Source: Dehalococcoidia bacterium
Lineage (GTDB): Bacteria; Chloroflexota; Dehalococcoidia; Tepidiformales; Tepidiformaceae
Direction: 5' to 3'
Length of the DNA: 45,761 bases
NCBI GenBank assembly: GCA_020853755.1
Contig: JADYYG010000050.1
Coordinates: 1-45,761 of the forward strand
Part shown: piece by piece, positions 1 through 7,278 of the stretch
Layout of the letters: every line of letters starts with the position of its first letter
How positions within the stretch are numbered: the stretch's first letter is position 1
Made by a program: the position numbers and the translations under genes
The notes under the pieces: model-generated
What the model saw: only the letters and a program-made list of their open reading frames with translations
What the model was told of the DNA's origin: nothing
The model's database searches: none

Positions 1-35
1 CTCACACCTCAAACCTCACACCTCAAACCTCAAAC
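1..35. repeat. Heptamer tandem repeat (CTCACAC/CTCAAAC)
   Basis: Five consecutive heptamers, CTCACAC or CTCAAAC, fill the first 35 bases. They run into the 3' end of the minus-strand hydrolase, whose last codons and stop are made of the repeat. The same heptamer, read on the other strand as GGTGTGA, recurs at 8691-8711. The window edge cuts the array, so its full length is unknown. Confidence 0.8.
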
Positions 36-892
36 CGCTTGATCCACGCCACGATGTCGGCGGTCACCTCGTCGCGGTTCGTCTCGTTCAGCATCTCGTG
101 GCGGCCGTCCTTGTAGTAGAGGGTGTCGATCTGCTTGACGCCCGCTTCGTTCCAGAGGCGCTGGAGCTCGTAGAGGCCGGCCATATCCCGGTTGATGGGG
201 TCCTTCGTGCCGGCGACGAAGAGGCACGGCAGGTCGTAGCGGATGCGGGCGAGGCGGGCCGGGTCGGCCAGCCGTGACGCATCGGCGCGGCCGCTGCGCT
301 GCGAGGTGCGCGTTTCGAACCCGCAATACGGGTCCGCGATGTACTTATCGACTTCCGCCGGGTCGCGGCTGAGCCACTCGTACGGGGTTCGCGCCGGTTC
401 GAAAGCGGCGTTCGGTGTGAAGGGCGCCGGCGGCTCGCCCTCGCGGCGGCCCATCCACGCGCTCGAACCGGAGAGGATCAGCGCGGCGATCTCGTGCGAG
501 GCCTCCGGCGCCAGTTGCTGAGCCGCGGCCGACCCCATGCTGTGCCCGAAGAGGACTGCCGGGAGGCCGGGGTGGGCCGCCTTCGCGAGACCGATGAACT
601 GGCCAATATCGGCGACGAGCGCGTCCCAGCTGCCCTCGCCGAAGTCGCCGAGACCCTCCGGACCGGGGGATTCTCCGTGGCCGCGGTGGTCGAGCGACCA
701 CACGTCCCAGCCCGCGGCATTGAGGGCTCGTGCGAACCGCCCGTAGCGGAGCGAGTGTTCGGCGGCGCCGTGGGCGATGACGAAGACCGCTTTCGGCGCG
801 GCGCATTCCCACGCGAACCCCTGGAGCGAGAAGCCATCGACGGCGCTCTGGAAGCGGAACGTCCGGTCGGCGGGGATGTAGTCGAGGTTCAT
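23..892 (-). CDS. Alpha/beta hydrolase, monoacylglycerol-lipase-like
   Basis: A 289-aa serine hydrolase of the alpha/beta fold. The nucleophile elbow GHSMGS places the catalytic Ser at 118. The likely acid is Asp231 (in GTKDP) and the base His265 (in DGRHEM). The early HGAAEH motif near residues 41-46 forms the oxyanion region, and the DHRGHGES motif (68-75) is typical of monoglyceride lipases and lysophospholipases. There is no signal peptide, so it is probably cytoplasmic. Substrate cannot be told from sequence; fatty-acid monoesters are the family norm. The stop codon lies inside a heptamer repeat, so the extreme C-terminus may be variable between strains. Confidence 0.9.
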   Translation of the reverse strand: MNLDYIPADRTFRFQSAVDGFSLQGFAWECAAPKAVFVIAHGAAEHSLRYGRFARALNAAGWDVWSLDHRGHGESPGPEGLGDFGEGSWDALVADIGQFIGLAKAAHPGLPAVLFGHSMGSAAAQQLAPEASHEIAALILSGSSAWMGRREGEPPAPFTPNAAFEPARTPYEWLSRDPAEVDKYIADPYCGFETRTSQRSGRADASRLADPARLARIRYDLPCLFVAGTKDPINRDMAGLYELQRLWNEAGVKQIDTLYYKDGRHEMLNETNRDEVTADIVAWIKRFEV

Positions 893-943
893 GGCACTCC
901 TTGCAGCGTTCGAACGGGGATCGGCGGCTGGAGTGTAGCGGAA

Positions 944-1420
944 TCAGGATCCGAAGACTGTCTGACTCCACTCATCGAGCCGAGCCGGATCCAGCCGGGT
1001 GATCCCGGAAACGCCGTCGAACGCCCGGTCCGCAGAGATGATGTTGGTGATGTTGAGTCTTGCCATAACGGCGAGATGGATGCGATCCCTTGTTTGCAGG
1101 CTGCTATGGAGGTCGGCGGTGAGGCACCAGTAGACGTCCTCAGCCGTCATCGGCGCCACGTGGTCTCCAAGGAGGTCCCGGAGCTGGTAGATGATACCGG
1201 CGCCACGGGAGGGCAGACCTCGCCGGGCATACACGTGGAGGATTTCTTGCAGAACCTCAGCGCTGCTGTACACGGCGCCCGGGCGTCGCGCCGCCTCGAC
1301 CAGGACCCTGCGGCACGGCTCCCTTAACGGGTGAGGCACCCCGGCTGCGAAGATGCTGATGTTCGCGTCGAGGAACGCCCGGTCAGGCAAGCGGGTCAGC
1401 GTCTCGCCAGCGTGCGTCAA
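944..1420 (-). CDS. PIN-domain ribonuclease toxin (VapC-like)
   Basis: A 158-aa PIN-domain protein, by family a metal-dependent endoribonuclease and usually the toxin of a type II pair. Candidate acidic metal ligands are Asp18 (FLDAN), Glu55 or Glu59, Asp112 (TRDRIH) and Asp131 (SADRAF). The start is uncertain. The long form begins at a TTG at 1420 and overlaps the upstream antitoxin by 38 bases. A second TTG at 1390 would overlap by only 8 and begins MPDRAFLDAN, close to the usual PIN start. It is the last gene of a three-gene unit with two RHH-type antitoxins. Target RNA unknown. Confidence 0.85.
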   Translation of the reverse strand: MTHAGETLTRLPDRAFLDANISIFAAGVPHPLREPCRRVLVEAARRPGAVYSSAEVLQEILHVYARRGLPSRGAGIIYQLRDLLGDHVAPMTAEDVYWCLTADLHSSLQTRDRIHLAVMARLNITNIISADRAFDGVSGITRLDPARLDEWSQTVFGS

Positions 1421-1676
1421 ATGCCTCGTTGAGGAGCCTCGTCGCCGGGTCGGGGTCGTCGGGGTCCCACCCCAGGTCGATGTTCATCGATCCGATCGCC
1501 CTCGCGGCCCTCAGTCGTTTCTCAAGAGCCGACCGCTCCGTGTTCGCTCCCTCGTCGATCTGTTCCCGCACCCATGCTGCAAACGTCAGACCTCGACATT
1601 GCAGTTGCTCTTCCAGCTTGCGTTCGTACTCGGGGTCGAGCCGCACCTCACGCCGGCTTCCTTTCCGTACAATCAT
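1383..1676 (-). CDS. RHH (CopG-like) antitoxin, distal copy
   Basis: A 97-aa protein with an N-terminal ribbon-helix-helix signature. It has a basic strand around REVRLDPE (9-16), then helices through KLEEQL and TFAAWVREQI (to about residue 40). The acidic C-terminus (about 60-97, rich in Asp and Glu) is the part that would clasp the PIN toxin encoded directly downstream. The first 40 residues are about 75 percent identical (30 of 40) to the product of the gene just upstream, so this is a tandem duplicate with a different tail. Its ATG overlaps the stop of that gene (ATGA) and sits inside a 31-bp palindrome. Confidence 0.85.
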   Translation of the reverse strand: MIVRKGSRREVRLDPEYERKLEEQLQCRGLTFAAWVREQIDEGANTERSALEKRLRAARAIGSMNIDLGWDPDDPDPATRLLNEAFDARWRDADPLA

Positions 1677-1693
1677 GGCATCATTGTACGGAA
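1663..1693. promoter_or_regulatory. 31-bp near-perfect palindrome, putative RHH operator
   Basis: The left arm TTCCGTACAAT (1663-1673) is repeated exactly inverted at 1683-1693, and the 9-base centre is itself ATG-g-CAT flanked by two C. In total 14 of 15 positions are paired around the central G. It spans the end of the proximal antitoxin gene and the start codon of the distal one. RHH antitoxins bind such palindromes, so autoregulation of the distal antitoxin-toxin pair is likely. At RNA level the hairpin would also bury the start codon. Function is inferred; the symmetry is directly seen. Confidence 0.6.
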
Positions 1694-1936
1694 TTCGACC
1701 CTGGAGTTCACTTCTTCCCGTAGCGTCGCGAGGTCCGGAACGTTCAGGGGCTCTCGGGCGAACTCCGAGAGGATCCGGGAAACTTCTGCTGCCCGCTCGT
1801 AGTCTTCTGCGCGCTGAATTTGCTCTCGCACCCAGTCCGCGAACGTCACGCCCCGACGGCGCAGTTGTTCTTCCAGCTTGCTGTCCGATTCCGGGTCCAG
1901 CCGGACTTCGCGGCGTGTCGTCTTCCGGGCAATCAT
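1673..1936 (-). CDS. RHH (CopG-like) antitoxin, proximal copy
   Basis: An 87-aa RHH-type protein, first gene of the antitoxin-antitoxin-toxin unit. The N-terminal 40 residues (RREVRLDPE, KLEEQL, TFADWVREQI) closely match the downstream paralogue, but the C-terminal half (YERAAEVSRIL to NSRVEFRTMMP) is unrelated. It therefore either neutralises a different toxin or has become a pure DNA-binding regulator. No PIN gene of its own follows. It overlaps the next gene by 4 bases, so translation is coupled. The ATG at 1936 is preceded on its own strand by a GAGG-type ribosome site. Confidence 0.8.
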   Translation of the reverse strand: MIARKTTRREVRLDPESDSKLEEQLRRRGVTFADWVREQIQRAEDYERAAEVSRILSEFAREPLNVPDLATLREEVNSRVEFRTMMP

Positions 1937-1972
1937 CGCCTCAAGTTTACGTCATGCGAGCCGCGGCGAGGG

Positions 1973-2464
1973 TCACTCCGCCCGCCACTCGCCCGATTTC
2001 CCGCCGCGCTTTTCGAGCAGCCGCACCGACTCGATCCGCATACCCTTTTCGACCGCTTTGCACATGTCGTAAACGGTGAGCGCGGCGACGGAGGCTGCGG
2101 TCAGCGCTTCCATTTCGACGCCCGTCTTGCCGGTCGTCTTCACGGTCGCGTGGATGACGAGCCCCGTCGCGCCTTCCGGGGCCAGGTCGACCGTGACGCC
2201 CGTTACTGGGAGCGGGTGGCAGAGGGGAATGAGTTCCGGCGTGCGCTTCGCGGCCATGATGCCGGCAATGCGGGCCGTCGCGATGACGTCGCCCTTCGGG
2301 ATGCCGCCCTCCTGGATGAGGGCGAGGGTTTCGGGCTGCATGCGGACGATTGCCTCGGCAGTCGCCACCCGCGCCGTTTCGGCCTTCGCGGAGACATCGA
2401 CCATGCGCGCCGCGCCCGACGCATCGAGGTGCGAGAGGCCGCCGGGGCCCGGCTCATCGGCCAT
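1973..2464 (-). CDS. moaC: Cyclic pyranopterin monophosphate synthase MoaC
   Basis: A 163-aa MoaC, the second enzyme of molybdenum cofactor synthesis. It rearranges the 3',8-cyclo-GTP made by MoaA into cyclic pyranopterin monophosphate in the cytoplasm. Family motifs are clear: GGIPKGDV (Lys57), LCHPLP (His83), GVEMEALTA, and YDMCKAVEK (Asp133, Lys136). Length matches the usual 155-165 residues. It overlaps the upstream small membrane gene by 11 bases. No other moa/moe gene is in the window, so the pathway is encoded elsewhere. The ATG at 2464 begins a short non-conserved leader before the LSHLD start of the conserved core. Confidence 0.97.
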   Translation of the reverse strand: MADEPGPGGLSHLDASGAARMVDVSAKAETARVATAEAIVRMQPETLALIQEGGIPKGDVIATARIAGIMAAKRTPELIPLCHPLPVTGVTVDLAPEGATGLVIHATVKTTGKTGVEMEALTAASVAALTVYDMCKAVEKGMRIESVRLLEKRGGKSGEWRAE

Positions 2465-2669
2465 GGTGCCGCCGCCACATGAAGGATTCGTACCCCCAGA
2501 CGAGGGCGTACGCCATTGCCCCCACGGCGAGACCCCCGGGGACGCCTGCCCACGGCGAGAGCCATGTGTCGCTGACGATGATGCCGATGCCCGCCGCGGG
2601 CAGGAACGAAAGGAACGCCGATCGCCGCCGTTCGGTTTCGAAGCGCTGGCGCAGGGGATCGCGGCTCAT
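2454..2669 (-). CDS. Small two-helix membrane protein, unknown
   Basis: A 71-aa protein with a charged N-terminus (FETERRRS), two predicted transmembrane segments (about 18-34 and 42-60) and a basic tail ending WRRHHGR. No family is recognised. It overlaps the start of moaC by 11 bases in a different frame, so the two are probably co-transcribed and translationally coupled. Codon use with G/C in third positions looks like the neighbours, which supports it being real. No role in molybdenum cofactor synthesis can be deduced beyond the linkage. Confidence 0.6.
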   Translation of the reverse strand: MSRDPLRQRFETERRRSAFLSFLPAAGIGIIVSDTWLSPWAGVPGGLAVGAMAYALVWGYESFMWRRHHGR

Positions 2670-2756
2670 GCCGCTCAGTATGGGCCCCGCAGGGTCAACG
2701 CGGCGAGTGGAAACGAACCTTTGCCGCGCGCGCTATGGCGAACGCCCGGATGCCCG

Positions 2757-2762
2757 TACGAT
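2757..2762 (+). promoter_or_regulatory. Possible -10 box TACGAT of lgt
   Basis: TACGAT lies 8 bases before the ATG at 2771. This spacing would give a transcript starting at or near the start codon, as at several other genes here. No convincing -35 hexamer is seen. Confidence 0.3.
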
Positions 2763-2770
2763 TGCGAGCG

Positions 2771-3715
2771 ATGAGCGTCCTCGCCCTGCTGCCGTTCCTC
2801 AGCATCAACATCGACATCAACCCCGTGATGGCCGATTTCGGGCCGTTCACGCTGACCTGGCACGGGCTGTTCACCGCTCTCGGCATCATCGGCGGCGTCT
2901 CGCTCTCGGTCTGGCTTGCGAAGAAGGACGGCATCCCGCCCGAAGTAGGCCAAGAGATCGCGCTCGTCGGCGTTCCCTGCGCAATTGTCGGCGCTCGCCT
3001 GTTCTACGTGTTCGAACACTGGGACCGCTTCGGCGATGAGCCCTTGAAGATCGTGACCGGGATCACCGAAGGCGGCATCACCCTCTACGGCGGCCTCCTC
3101 GGCGGCGTCCTCGGCGGGCTCATCTACGCGCTCTGGCACAAGTGGCCCATCGGCATCACGCTCGATGCCGCCGCGCCCGGGATGATCCTCGGCCAGGGCA
3201 TTGGCCGTATCGGTGACCTTATCAACGGCGAACACCTGGCCGACAAGACCGGCCTCCCCTGGGGCGTGAAGTACCTCCACCCGGATAGCCCGCAGTTCCA
3301 GTACTGGCTGAACCACCCGGACCCGAACCACCCGCTCAAGCCGCTCGACACGTACGCGGTGCACCCGGTGGCTGGCGGGTACGAACTACTCGGCGACTTC
3401 GTCATCCTCGCCCTGCTGCTGCTGGTGATGCGCCGAATCGTGCGCGTGCCGGGCTGGGTGTTCTGCAGCTACGTAGCGATGTATGGCGTGCTGCGCTTCA
3501 TCCTCTCGTACTTCCGCTTCGATGAGCAGACGATCGCGAACGTGCCCGTACCGCAGCTCGTGAGTGGCATCCTCCTCGGGATCGCGGTGCTCGCCGCGGG
3601 CATCCTCTACCGCAAGCCGGGCCCGCTGACGCCCGAGTACGCCGAACGCGTCTGGGGCGACCTCCCCCTGCCGGGCGAAGAGAAAGCCGACAGCGATGCG
3701 GCTGCGCCGGCCTGA
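2771..3715 (+). CDS. lgt: Prolipoprotein diacylglyceryl transferase Lgt
   Basis: An integral membrane enzyme that transfers diacylglyceryl from phosphatidylglycerol to the lipobox cysteine of prolipoproteins. The signature GRIGDLINGEHL (about 145-156 from this start) matches the Lgt GRxGNFINGE motif, followed by PWGVKYLHPDSPQFQ, and the chain ends in further transmembrane helices. The region TEGGITLYGG corresponds to the EGGMSFHGG motif, with Tyr replacing the His of E. coli Lgt. The start at 2771 (MSVLALLPF, 314 aa) is preferred; an ATG at 2735 would add 12 residues. The window holds several lipoproteins that need this enzyme. It overlaps the next gene by 20 bases. Confidence 0.95.
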   Translation: MSVLALLPFLSINIDINPVMADFGPFTLTWHGLFTALGIIGGVSLSVWLAKKDGIPPEVGQEIALVGVPCAIVGARLFYVFEHWDRFGDEPLKIVTGITEGGITLYGGLLGGVLGGLIYALWHKWPIGITLDAAAPGMILGQGIGRIGDLINGEHLADKTGLPWGVKYLHPDSPQFQYWLNHPDPNHPLKPLDTYAVHPVAGGYELLGDFVILALLLLVMRRIVRVPGWVFCSYVAMYGVLRFILSYFRFDEQTIANVPVPQLVSGILLGIAVLAAGILYRKPGPLTPEYAERVWGDLPLPGEEKADSDAAAPA

Positions 3716-3980
3716 GCAAAAGCAGGCGCCGCTCCCGGTCACGCTCTACACCAGGCAGGGCTGCGGCCTCTGCCTCCAGGCCACCGACGCCCTCCGGCGC
3801 ATCTCCCGCCGCACCCCGCTGCTTGTGACCGAAGTCGACATCGACGGCGATGACGCCCTGCAGCGGCGCTACTTCATGGAGATACCGGTCATCGTCGTCG
3901 ACGGCGAAGAGATAGCGCGCGCCCCGATCATCGAACCAGTGCTTGCTGAGATCCTCGCGGACCTCGCCGCCGCGAGGTGA
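3696..3980 (+). CDS. Glutaredoxin-like thioredoxin-fold protein
   Basis: A 94-aa protein of the glutaredoxin/DUF836 type. It has a CGLC redox pair (Cys23, Cys26) after the first beta strand (VTLYTRQG) and a cis-proline region MEIPVIVVDG (Pro64), so it should be a small cytoplasmic dithiol oxidoreductase or thiol carrier. It overlaps the end of lgt by 20 bases in another frame and is probably co-transcribed with it. The partner reductase is unknown. It is shorter than thioredoxin and matches the DUF836 length. Confidence 0.85.
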   Translation: MRLRRPEQKQAPLPVTLYTRQGCGLCLQATDALRRISRRTPLLVTEVDIDGDDALQRRYFMEIPVIVVDGEEIARAPIIEPVLAEILADLAAAR

Positions 3981-4022
3981 ACCGCGCGATGGGTTCAGCC
4001 CAACCGACGCGCCGGGGGTTAC

Positions 4023-4049
4023 TTGCATTCATAACTGCATCGTTATACA
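4023..4049 (+). promoter_or_regulatory. Promoter and operator of arsR-type gene
   Basis: TTGCAT (4023-4028) and TATACA (4044-4049) with a 15-base spacer resemble a promoter ending about 9 bases before the ATG at 4059, so the mRNA may have almost no leader. An inverted repeat ATAAC-tgcatc-GTTAT at 4031-4046 lies between and over the boxes. That is where an ArsR repressor would block transcription. Repression is inferred from position. Confidence 0.45.
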
Positions 4050-4058
4050 GTTGCCTGC

Positions 4059-4391
4059 ATGACTGACCTCGTCCCGCCCCAACTCCTCGAACAGGTCGCA
4101 GCCCGCTTCCGCGTCCTCGGCGATGCGCGGCGGCTCACCATCCTGCGCGAACTGCTCCAGTCCGGCGAACTGAGCGTCGGCGAGCTGGTGGCGCGGCTCG
4201 ATACCACGCAGGCCAACATCAGCAAGCACCTTTCCGTCCTGCTCCAGGCGGGCATTGTCGCGCGGCGGGCTGTTGGCACCTCCGCCTATTACTCCGTCAC
4301 CGACCCCTCGCTCGGCCCGCTCTGCGACACGGTGTGCAACCGCCTTCGTGACCAGGGCGCCGAACAGGCCCGCATCCTGAGCACCGCCTAG
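4059..4391 (+). CDS. ArsR-family winged-helix regulator
   Basis: A 110-aa ArsR/SmtB-type repressor. The HTH covers about residues 36-65 (SVGELVARLDTTQANISKHLSVLLQAGIV) and the wing follows (ARRAVGTSAYYSV). No ArsR CxCxxC motif is present in the DNA-binding region. The only cysteines, Cys89 and Cys93 (LCDTVC), sit in the last helix. They could form a disulfide, polysulfide or metal site at the dimer interface, as in other ArsR sensors of metals or sulfur species. The gene is followed by MMPL, DUF2892 and DUF302 genes, which it likely controls. The inducer is not known. Confidence 0.93.
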   Translation: MTDLVPPQLLEQVAARFRVLGDARRLTILRELLQSGELSVGELVARLDTTQANISKHLSVLLQAGIVARRAVGTSAYYSVTDPSLGPLCDTVCNRLRDQGAEQARILSTA

Positions 4392-4467
4392 CGCCGAACC
4401 CTGCGCGCTGTTCCGGCGCTCCGCCCTTCCTGCTCAAAACATCGTTCGATAGTCATGGAGGAATAAA

Positions 4468-6549
4468 TTGCCTCAGCCACCTCTCGCCCGTCTCGGCCTG
4501 TGGACGCACAGCCACCGCCTCGCCGTCATCGTCCTCTGGGTGGTCTTTGCCGCCGGCCTCGGTGTCTTCGCGCCGAAACTCGAACACGCGCTCTCCGGCG
4601 CCATGTGGGAAGTCGAAGGCAGCGACTCGCTCGCCGCACGCACCGTCATCGAGGAGCAGTTCGGCGGCATGTCCTCGCAGTCTGCCGCGGTCGTGCTCCA
4701 CAGCGACACCCTTGCGCCCGATGACCCGGCCTTCCTCCAGCGCATCGAACAGGTGACCGCCGCCCTCAGGGCGGAACCAGCGTTCGGCCCCGCAGTGGTG
4801 CAGCCCGGTCCCGACGGACACACGGTGCTCGTCCAGGCCGGCGCACTGGTTGACCCGACGGAAGCGGTCCGCGCCGCCGAACGGCTGAACGGCCCGCTCG
4901 GCAACCTCGGCGACGAAGTGGTTTCGGTCTCGCTGACGGGCGCGCCCGCCTTTTGGGGCGACTTCAACGCGGTCAACAAGGACGGCATGATGAAGGCCGA
5001 ACTCCTCACCTGGCCGGTGACCGCAGTCATCCTCGTCCTCGCCTTCGGGACGCTCGCGGCTGCCGGGCTGCCGCTCATCCTCGCCGGGGCCGGCCTCGTT
5101 TCGGCGATGGGCGTGCTCTACGGTATCACCCGCTTCACGGACCTCAGCATCTGGACACTGAACTTCGCGATGATGTTCTCGATCGCCCTCGGCATCGACT
5201 ACGCGCTGTTCATCGTCAGCCGCTACCGGGGCGCGCTCCACGCGACGCCGGATGACCCCGGCCACGCCGTCGCCGTGACGATGGACACCGCCGGGAAGGC
5301 CGTGCTGTTCAGCGGCCTGACGGTGCTTATCAGCCTCTCCGCCGTGCTCCTGGTGCCCATCCCGGCCTTCCGGTCGATGGCTGCAGGGATGATGCTCGCG
5401 GTGGCGTTCGTGCTGCTGGCCGCGCTCACGCTGCTCCCGGCGGCTCTCGGCGGCTGGATCAACCGGCTCGCGCTCCCGTGGCATAGCATCGGCGAACACC
5501 GCAGCCCGAGCTGGGAGCGGTTCGCGGTCCGCATCCAGCCGCGCGCGCTGGTTCTCGCCATCGGCGTGACGGCCGGGCTGCTCCTGCTGGCGGCGCCGCT
5601 CCTCAACCTGAAGACCGGCATGCCCGGCATCAACGTCCTCCCGAAGGAGAAGCAGGCCCGCTCCGGGTACGAACAGCTCGCAGCGGCCTTCGGTCCCGGC
5701 GGTCCCGGGCCGATCCAGGTGGTTGCGCCCCGTGGCGAAGACGCCGATGCGCTGGCGAAGACGATCGCCGCCATCCCGGGCGTGGCGATGGTCTTCCCGC
5801 CGCAGCAGGGCGCGAACGGCGCGAGCCTCATTCAGGTCATCGCGACCACTGACCCTTCGAGCAGCGCCTCTTTCGACCTCATCGGCGAGCTGCGGGCGCA
5901 ACTGCCGTCGACCACCCTCGTCGGCGGACCAGTGGCCGAGAACCACGACCTCGACCAGACGCTGCGGGACCGCGCCCCAATCGTGATCGGCGTCGTCCTG
6001 CTGCTCGGCTTCATCCTCCTGCTATTCGCGCTCCAGGCCGTGTTCATCGCCATCGCCGGGGTGATCTTCAACCTGCTCTCGGTCGGCGCGGCGTTCGGCG
6101 TCGGGGCGCTCGCGTTCCAGCACGGCTGGCTCGCCGGGCCGATGCAATTCGAGAGCCAGGGATACCTCACCTCGTGGGCGCCGCTCTTCTTCTTCGCGCT
6201 CGTGTTCGCCATCTCGATGGACTACACGGTCTTCCTGCTGGCCTCGGCCCGGGAGCACTTCGAACGCTCGCAGGACGGCGCCGAAGCGGTCCGCGGCGCT
6301 ATCGCCCATACCGCCCGCCCGATCGTGGCGGCGGCCGCGGTGATGGTCGCCGTGTTCTACACCTTCGCCATCGCAGGCCCGCTCCCGATGAAGGAGATGG
6401 GAGTCATCCTCGGCACTGCCGTGCTCATCGACGCCCTGCTCGTGCGGCTCGTGCTCGTCCCTGCGGTGCTCTACCTCGCCGGCGAAAAGGCCTGGTGGCT
6501 GCCGCGCTGGGCTGACCGCCTGCTCCCCGACGTCCGCTTTGCCCACTAG
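4468..6549 (+). CDS. MMPL/RND-family membrane transporter
   Basis: A 693-aa MMPL-type transporter of the RND superfamily, with two repeats. Each has one transmembrane helix, a large extracytoplasmic domain and a five-helix bundle. Helix 1 is about 17-37 and helix 7 about 360-382. The conserved helix motifs GIDYALFIVSRYR (about 242-254) and SMDYTVFLLASAREH (about 583-597) carry the Asp-Tyr pairs linked to proton translocation in MmpL proteins. The start is TTG at 4468, chosen because GGAGGA at 4457-4462 is ideally spaced. Family members export lipids, hydrophobic molecules or toxins. Context with ArsR suggests inducible export, but the cargo is unknown. Confidence 0.93.
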   Translation: MPQPPLARLGLWTHSHRLAVIVLWVVFAAGLGVFAPKLEHALSGAMWEVEGSDSLAARTVIEEQFGGMSSQSAAVVLHSDTLAPDDPAFLQRIEQVTAALRAEPAFGPAVVQPGPDGHTVLVQAGALVDPTEAVRAAERLNGPLGNLGDEVVSVSLTGAPAFWGDFNAVNKDGMMKAELLTWPVTAVILVLAFGTLAAAGLPLILAGAGLVSAMGVLYGITRFTDLSIWTLNFAMMFSIALGIDYALFIVSRYRGALHATPDDPGHAVAVTMDTAGKAVLFSGLTVLISLSAVLLVPIPAFRSMAAGMMLAVAFVLLAALTLLPAALGGWINRLALPWHSIGEHRSPSWERFAVRIQPRALVLAIGVTAGLLLLAAPLLNLKTGMPGINVLPKEKQARSGYEQLAAAFGPGGPGPIQVVAPRGEDADALAKTIAAIPGVAMVFPPQQGANGASLIQVIATTDPSSSASFDLIGELRAQLPSTTLVGGPVAENHDLDQTLRDRAPIVIGVVLLLGFILLLFALQAVFIAIAGVIFNLLSVGAAFGVGALAFQHGWLAGPMQFESQGYLTSWAPLFFFALVFAISMDYTVFLLASAREHFERSQDGAEAVRGAIAHTARPIVAAAAVMVAVFYTFAIAGPLPMKEMGVILGTAVLIDALLVRLVLVPAVLYLAGEKAWWLPRWADRLLPDVRFAH

Positions 6550-6568
6550 CCTCGAAAGGAACCACACG

Positions 6569-6826
6569 ATGAACGCACAACCCCTCGAAGGCTCGGCCTT
6601 CGCCCGCTTCATGGCTTCGGCTGCCGGTCGCGCCGTCCGCCTCGGATTCGGTCTCGCATTGCTCGCGGTTGGCCTGCTCGTCGGCGGCTGGCCGGGAATC
6701 GCGCTGGGCGCCGCAGCCCTGGTCCCGCTGACCGCCGGCGCGCTCAACCTCTGCCCAATCGCCCCCACATGGGGCGGCCATTTCCTCGGGTCGCGCTACT
6801 GCGCCGCCCGCCGCCCACGCCAGTAA
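6569..6826 (+). CDS. DUF2892 small membrane protein
   Basis: An 85-aa protein with two transmembrane helices (about 26-42 and 44-60) and the family-typical NLCPIAPTWGGHFLGSRYC tail with two cysteines. DUF2892 domains occur alone or fused to rhodanese (YgaP) and are often encoded with sulfur-handling proteins. The ATG at 6569 is chosen over an upstream in-frame ATG because AAAGGA (6555-6560) precedes it and the extra residues overlap the MMPL stop. The gene lies 19 bases after the transporter, in the same likely operon. Confidence 0.85.
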   Translation: MNAQPLEGSAFARFMASAAGRAVRLGFGLALLAVGLLVGGWPGIALGAAALVPLTAGALNLCPIAPTWGGHFLGSRYCAARRPRQ

Positions 6827-6872
6827 GCCGCTCGACAGTCGCCCACGCACACCACAACCACGGAGGAATCCA

Positions 6873-7271
6873 ATGCAACCCGTTCTCTGTTTCGAAGTCG
6901 AAGGCAACCTTGCGGCCGCTGAAGCCACGGTTCGCACCGCGCTCCAGGCCGAAGGCTTCGGCATCCTCACTGAAGTCGATGTCACGGCCACGCTGAAGGC
7001 GAAGCTCGGCCTCGACACCCGGCCGTACAAGATCCTCGGCGCCTGCAACCCGGCCATCGCTCACCGGGCGATGGAAGCGGACGCCCGTGTTGGCGCGTTC
7101 CTGCCGTGCGGGCTCGCGCTCTACGAAGAACCCGGCGGCAAGACGACGGTCTGCCTCCAGGACCCGGGCCTGATCGCGGGGATGTTCGACGCCGAAGGAC
7201 TCGCCGAGGCTGCCACCAATGCGCGCGAACGGCTCACGGCCGCACTACAGCGCGCCGGTACGCCGCTCTAA
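6873..7271 (+). CDS. DUF302 family protein
   Basis: A 132-aa soluble protein matching DUF302. Features include an early FGILTEVDV strand, TLKAKLGLDTRPYKILGACNP (about 50-69) and a later GAFLPCGLALYEE segment. Conserved Cys67 and Cys87 could be functional. DUF302 proteins have no settled biochemical role; they are frequently found beside sulfur-oxidation or thiol-stress genes and ArsR-type regulators, as here. GGAGGAATCC just before the ATG is a good ribosome site. The gene converges with the zinc-ribbon gene only 7 bases away. Confidence 0.9.
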   Translation: MQPVLCFEVEGNLAAAEATVRTALQAEGFGILTEVDVTATLKAKLGLDTRPYKILGACNPAIAHRAMEADARVGAFLPCGLALYEEPGGKTTVCLQDPGLIAGMFDAEGLAEAATNARERLTAALQRAGTPL

Positions 7272-7278
7272 CGTCTCG

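Noticed and set aside
1..35. CRISPR repeat fragment
   Set aside because: The units are 7 bases, contiguous and without spacers.
4453..5946. 497-aa minus-strand frame opposite the MMPL gene
   Set aside because: Shadow frame; the plus strand shows a complete two-repeat RND transporter with a good ribosome site.
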